This document shows, piece by piece, positions 6,655 through 10,412 of a DNA stretch of 10,412 nucleotides (the stretch's first letter is position 1; each line of letters begins with the position of its first letter). The stretch spans positions 1 to 10,412 of the forward strand of contig JAJZSA010000075.1 of the NCBI GenBank assembly GCA_021822115.1, read 5' to 3'. This stretch comes from Pseudomonadota bacterium. Its GTDB lineage: Bacteria > Pseudomonadota > Gammaproteobacteria > Burkholderiales > Gallionellaceae. Below the pieces are notes generated by a model that had not been told where the DNA came from, did no database searches, and saw nothing but the letters and a program-made list of their open reading frames with translations. A program made the position numbers and the translations under genes.

Positions 6655-6683
6655 ACTTTATCAAAACTCCCCGTGCTCGCCAA
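6655..6683 (-). promoter_or_regulatory. Promoter of the ubiG unit
   Basis: On the minus strand TTGGCG (-35, 6683-6678), a 17-base spacer and TAAAGT (-10, 6660-6655), preceded by TGA as an extended -10. Predicted start near 6648, about 22 bases before the ubiG ATG. It also argues against the upstream TTG as start codon. Confidence 0.6.
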
Positions 6684-6719
6684 ACTGACCTGGGGCTGCG
6701 GTGCGCCGGTCGGAGGAGG

Positions 6720-6725
6720 TAGAAT
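6720..6725 (+). promoter_or_regulatory. Candidate -10 box for the cytochrome gene
   Basis: TAGAAT lies 32 bases before the GTG start at 6758. The region at the -35 distance (TGCGGT) is poor. The same hexamer serves as the putative gyrA -10. If real, a regulator may be needed for strong use. Confidence 0.4.
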
Positions 6726-6743
6726 CGCCGGCTGCTAGCGGAT

Positions 6744-6750
6744 AAGGAGG
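6744..6750 (+). promoter_or_regulatory. Strong Shine-Dalgarno site fixing a GTG start
   Basis: AAGGAGG ends seven bases before the GTG at 6758. This is a near-perfect ribosome binding site and identifies GTG as the cytochrome start. The following residues form a clean signal peptide. Confidence 0.9.
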
Positions 6751-6757
6751 CTGAGGG

Positions 6758-7921
6758 GTGAAAGGGTGGCTGGTAGCACTGTTGCTGTGGGTGGGGTGTC
6801 TGGCAGGCGTTGCCGTCGCTGCGGGCGTGCAGGAATTCGAATCTCAGGTCGCCTTCAAACATTTCAAGACCGGCTATCCGCTCACGGGGGCGCATCGCCA
6901 GGTGGATTGTGCGGTCTGTCATGTGGGCGGGATGTTCCGCGGTACGCCGCGCAACTGCGAAGGATGCCACCGCAAGGGCATGCGGGTGGTCGCCATGCCG
7001 ATGCCGGATACCCATATGCCTACCAACGAGCCGTGTGAGGTTTGTCATACCAGTACCACCACCTTCCTCGGCGCGCGCTTCGATCATGCGAGCGTATCTC
7101 CGGATCGCTGTACTGAGTGCCACAACGGCAGGATTGCCACCGGTAAGCCGGCCAGCCATCGTGCGGGTCTGATGCTCCAGGATTCCTGCTGGAAGTGTCA
7201 CCGGCCGGTGGGATGGCTGCCGGCCCGTTTCGATCATACCGGTGTCGTCAGCGGCAGTTGCGCGCAGCAATGCCACAACGGGACCTTGGCGACCGGACGG
7301 CCGGCCAGTCACACCACGGTACTCAAGGCGACATCCAGTTGCGATGCCTGCCATCGATTCTTCGCCTGGTATCCCACCTTCTACAATCACGGCGGAGTGG
7401 TGCCGGGCTCGTGTGCGACGGCTTGCCATAATGGGGTTGAAGCGACCGGCAAACCGGCCGGCCACACGGGTTTGAAGGGCAGCATGACCTGCGATCAATG
7501 CCACTCGACCATCGGCTGGAGCCCGGCGCACTACAACCATGTCGGCGTGGCGCCGGGCGCCTGTGCCACCTGTCACAATGGGGCGGCCTCAACCGGGGTG
7601 CCGGCCAACCACACCGGTGTGCGCCTGCAATTGGCCTGCGACAACTGCCATACGACCGCGGCATGGCTGCCGGCCAGCTATAACCACGCCGGCGTGGCGC
7701 CGGGGACTTGCCTTACCTGCCATGCTGCGCAACGTCCGGCGAGTCATGCGGCGCGAGGCTACATGGCGTCATGTGATGCCTGCCATACGATCGCCAGCTG
7801 GGCCTTCAACCATGCTTTGCAGCAGGGTAAGCATACCTGCAACAGTTGCCACGCTTTCCATCACAACGAGACGCCTTGCGACTATTGTCATTCGGTGAAC
7901 GGTTGGGGTGGCCATCACTGA
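6758..7921 (+). CDS. Periplasmic multihaem c-type cytochrome with about 15 haem motifs in ~50-residue repeats
   Basis: A 387-residue exported protein. Residues 1-22 are a Sec signal peptide (KGWL, hydrophobic core, AVAA cleavage site). The mature part has 13 CXXCH motifs, with first Cys at 51, 67, 93, 118, 144, 195, 245, 269, 294, 318, 339, 361 and 374. Two CX3CH motifs are CAQQCH (168) and CATACH (219). From about 118 to 345 a unit recurs about every 50 residues: CHNGxxATGKPASH, CxxCH, a W-x-PA segment, F/Y-x-H-x-GV, then the next Cys. Each unit has two haem sites and two further conserved His (for example 134/160, 185/211, 236/261, 285/310), consistent with bis-His haems. Such proteins move electrons across the periplasm. 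The partner and donor are unknown, and no porin or reductase gene is within the window. Maturation would need a Ccm or Ccs system. It has its own promoter region divergent from ubiG and is not obviously cotranscribed with gyrA. Confidence 0.92.
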   Translation: MKGWLVALLLWVGCLAGVAVAAGVQEFESQVAFKHFKTGYPLTGAHRQVDCAVCHVGGMFRGTPRNCEGCHRKGMRVVAMPMPDTHMPTNEPCEVCHTSTTTFLGARFDHASVSPDRCTECHNGRIATGKPASHRAGLMLQDSCWKCHRPVGWLPARFDHTGVVSGSCAQQCHNGTLATGRPASHTTVLKATSSCDACHRFFAWYPTFYNHGGVVPGSCATACHNGVEATGKPAGHTGLKGSMTCDQCHSTIGWSPAHYNHVGVAPGACATCHNGAASTGVPANHTGVRLQLACDNCHTTAAWLPASYNHAGVAPGTCLTCHAAQRPASHAARGYMASCDACHTIASWAFNHALQQGKHTCNSCHAFHHNETPCDYCHSVNGWGGHH

Positions 7922-7943
7922 GCCGGGGAGCGCTCGGTGATGG
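7912..7943 (+). terminator. Hairpin at the cytochrome stop codon, possible terminator
   Basis: CCATCACTGAGC (7912-7923) and GCTCGGTGATGG (7932-7943) form a 12-bp stem with one wobble pair and an 8-base loop. It includes the TGA stop. A second, smaller GCGGGC/GCCCGC hairpin (7943-7960) follows. Neither is followed by a T-run, so intrinsic termination is doubtful; mRNA 3'-end protection is an alternative. Confidence 0.4.
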
Positions 7944-7983
7944 CGGGCCAAGACGCCCGCATAGGCGGCGGCTGGCAGCGCTG

Positions 7984-7992
7984 TGCTAGAAT
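7984..7992 (+). promoter_or_regulatory. Extended -10 promoter of gyrA
   Basis: TGCTAGAAT is an extended -10 (TGn plus TAGAAT at 7987-7992). No convincing -35 lies upstream. Predicted start near 7999, giving a leader of about 40 bases to the ATG at 8040. An AGG at 8031-8033 serves as a modest ribosome binding site. The rest of the 7922-8039 gap holds only the hairpins described. Confidence 0.55.
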
Positions 7993-8039
7993 GCGGCCTT
8001 CGTTTTCAACGCCGCTACGGCTCATTCCTTAGGTCGCTC

Positions 8040-8894
<855 letters not shown>

Positions 8895-10412
8895 ACGCTG
8901 GAAGGCATCTCCGAGATACGCGATGAGTCGGACAAATCCGGCATGCGCGCGGTGATCGAGCTGAAGCGCGGCGAGAACGCCGATGTGGTGCTGAACAAGC
9001 TGTACAAGACCACGCAGATGCAGGATAGCTTCGGCATCAACATGGTCGCCATCGTCGACGGCCAGCCCAAGCTGTGCAACCTGAAGGACGTGATCGAAGC
9101 CTTCCTGCGCCACCGCCGCGAAGTGGTCACGCGCCGTACCATCTTCGAACTGCGCAAGGCACGCGAGCGCGGTCATATCCTCGAAGGTCTGGCCGTGGCG
9201 CTGTCCAACGTGGACGAGATCATCGCGCTGATCAAGGCGGCGCCGACCCCGGCGGACGCCAAACGCGAGCTGATGGCGCGCGGCTGGCGTTCCTCGCTGG
9301 TGGAAGACATGCTGTCGCGCGTGGAGGCGGCCTCGCGTCCGGAAGGGTTGGCGCCGGAGTTCGGCATGGTCAAGGACAAGGGCTACTACCTGTCCGACGT
9401 GCAGGCACAAGCCATCCTCGACCTGCGCCTGCAGCGTCTGACCGGGCTGGAGCAGGACAAGATCGTCGGCGAATACCGCGAGGTGATGGACAAGATCGCC
9501 GACCTGCTCGATATCCTGGCCAAGCCGGCACGCGTGACGCAGATCATCGGCGACGAATTGATCGCCATGCGTTCACAGTTCGCCGACAAGCGCCGCAGCG
9601 AGATTATCACGCATGCGCAAGACCTCAGCATGGAAGACCTGATCGCGCCGGAAGACGTGGTGGTCACCATGTCGCACGGCGGTTACATGAAGGCGCAGAA
9701 GCTGGACGAATATCGCGCGCAGAAGCGTGGCGGCCGCGGCAAGCAGGCGGCGTCGACCAAGGAAGACGATTTCGTCGAGAAGCTGTTCATCGCCAACACG
9801 CACGATTACATCCTGTGCTTCACCAACCGTGGCCGAGCTTACTGGCTCAAGGTCTACGAAGTGCCGCAGGGTACGCGCATCTCGCGCGGCAAGCCCATCG
9901 TCAACCTGTTGCCGTTGGAAGCAGGGGAGAAGATCAATGCCATCCTGCCAGTGAAGCAGTTCTCGGAAGATAAATATGCGTTCTTCGCTACCAGCGAAGG
10001 CACGGTGAAGAAGACCCCACTGTCCGACTTCGCCAACCCGCGCAAGGCCGGCATCATCGCCATCAACCTGGACGAGGGCGACTTCCTGATCGGCGTCGCC
10101 ATCACCGATGGCAAGCACGACGTGATGTTGTTCTCCGACGAAGGCAAAGCGGTACGTTTCGACGAGAACGATGTGCGCGCCATGGGCCGTGCGACGCGCG
10201 GCGTGCGTGGCATGAACCTGGCCAAGGGCGGTAAGGTCATCGCGTTGCTGGTGGCCGAGAACGAGGAACAATCGGTGCTGACGGCGACCGAGAACGGCTA
10301 CGGCAAGCGCACGCCGATCGCCGAATACACTCGTCATGGCCGCGGCACGCAGGGCATGATCGCCATCCAGACTTCCGAGCGTAACGGCAAGGTGGTCACC
10401 GCTACGCTAGAT
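8895..10412 (+). CDS. gyrA: DNA gyrase subunit A, remainder in the same frame, 3' end cut by window edge
   Basis: Directly after the amber codon, without any frame change, the sequence continues as GyrA for 506 codons to the window end (codon 791 counted from 8040). It covers the rest of the tower and coiled-coil (TLEGISEIRDESDKSGMR, HRREVVTRRTIFELRKARERGHI, AQAILDLRLQRLTGLE, the DKRRSEI block). It also covers the C-terminal DNA-wrapping beta-pinwheel with a GyrA box reading QKRGGRG (residues 561-567; consensus QRRGGKG). GyrA usually has about 850-900 residues, so only the last part is missing. No other stop or frameshift is seen. Independent expression looks unlikely: the first internal ATG (8943) has no ribosome binding site and would start inside the tower domain. 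This is the 3' part of the same gene, not a second gene. Confidence 0.85.

Noticed and set aside
6627..6683. Longer UbiG starting at TTG 6683
   Set aside because: The TTG lies in the predicted -35 box and the extra 19 residues do not resemble UbiG. ATG 6626 gives the family N-terminus.
6794..6802. Lipobox around Cys14 of the cytochrome (WVGC)
   Set aside because: Trp at -3 is atypical for lipoproteins, and a good signal peptidase I site (AVAA) follows at residue 22.
7943..7960. GCGGGC/GCCCGC hairpin as a gyrA operator or terminator
   Set aside because: Only 6 bp, no T-run and no known binding motif. Such GC hairpins are frequent by chance here.
8943..10412. Separate downstream gene starting at ATG 8943 (split gyrase A)
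   Set aside because: No ribosome binding site, a start inside the tower domain, and unbroken frame with the upstream part. This points to one gene with a stop codon.

Overview
The window reads as the chromosome of a GC-rich betaproteobacterium. The clues are an EF-P with arginine at position 32 (the EarP-rhamnosylated type), a tmRNA whose tag ends ALAA, a ubiG-gph gene pair next to gyrA, and a large periplasmic multihaem c-type cytochrome. The cytochrome suggests a respiratory, possibly metal- or sulfur-oxidising lineage such as Gallionellaceae or other Nitrosomonadales. That last placement is inference.

Layout. Positions 1-554 (+) hold the 3' part of efp. It converges on a two-gene minus-strand unit: a solitary GspE/PilB-type ATPase (1563-3350) followed by a YeaD-type hexose-6-phosphate mutarotase (635-1540). 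A long, nearly symmetric hairpin terminator (576-616) lies between efp and yeaD. Upstream of the ATPase, also on the minus strand, is ssrA (tmRNA, 3464-3831) with its own terminator. The ssrA promoter is tucked against the end of the next gene. That gene (3869-5242) encodes an unusual class III nucleotide cyclase with a TPR-like linker and a C-terminal haemerythrin domain that lacks one canonical iron ligand. It lies downstream of ubiG (5931-6626) and a Gph/MupP-type HAD phosphatase (5285-5938), probably in one minus-strand transcript. The phosphatase-cyclase junction holds a perfect hairpin around the phosphatase stop codon and a proline-rich mini-ORF overlapping the cyclase start.

On the plus strand, divergent from ubiG, a cytochrome with 15 haem-binding motifs (6758-7921) is built from roughly 50-residue repeats. 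It is followed by gyrA (8040 to the window end). As written, gyrA is broken by one in-frame amber codon at 8892-8894, and perfectly conserved GyrA sequence continues after it in the same frame. A sequence error or a very recent mutation is more likely than a functional split.

Most of the window is housekeeping: translation rescue and polyproline synthesis, ubiquinone synthesis, phosphosugar handling and DNA gyrase. The novel-looking parts are the cyclase-haemerythrin protein and its leader, the repeat cytochrome with two CX3CH motifs, and the gyrA amber codon.
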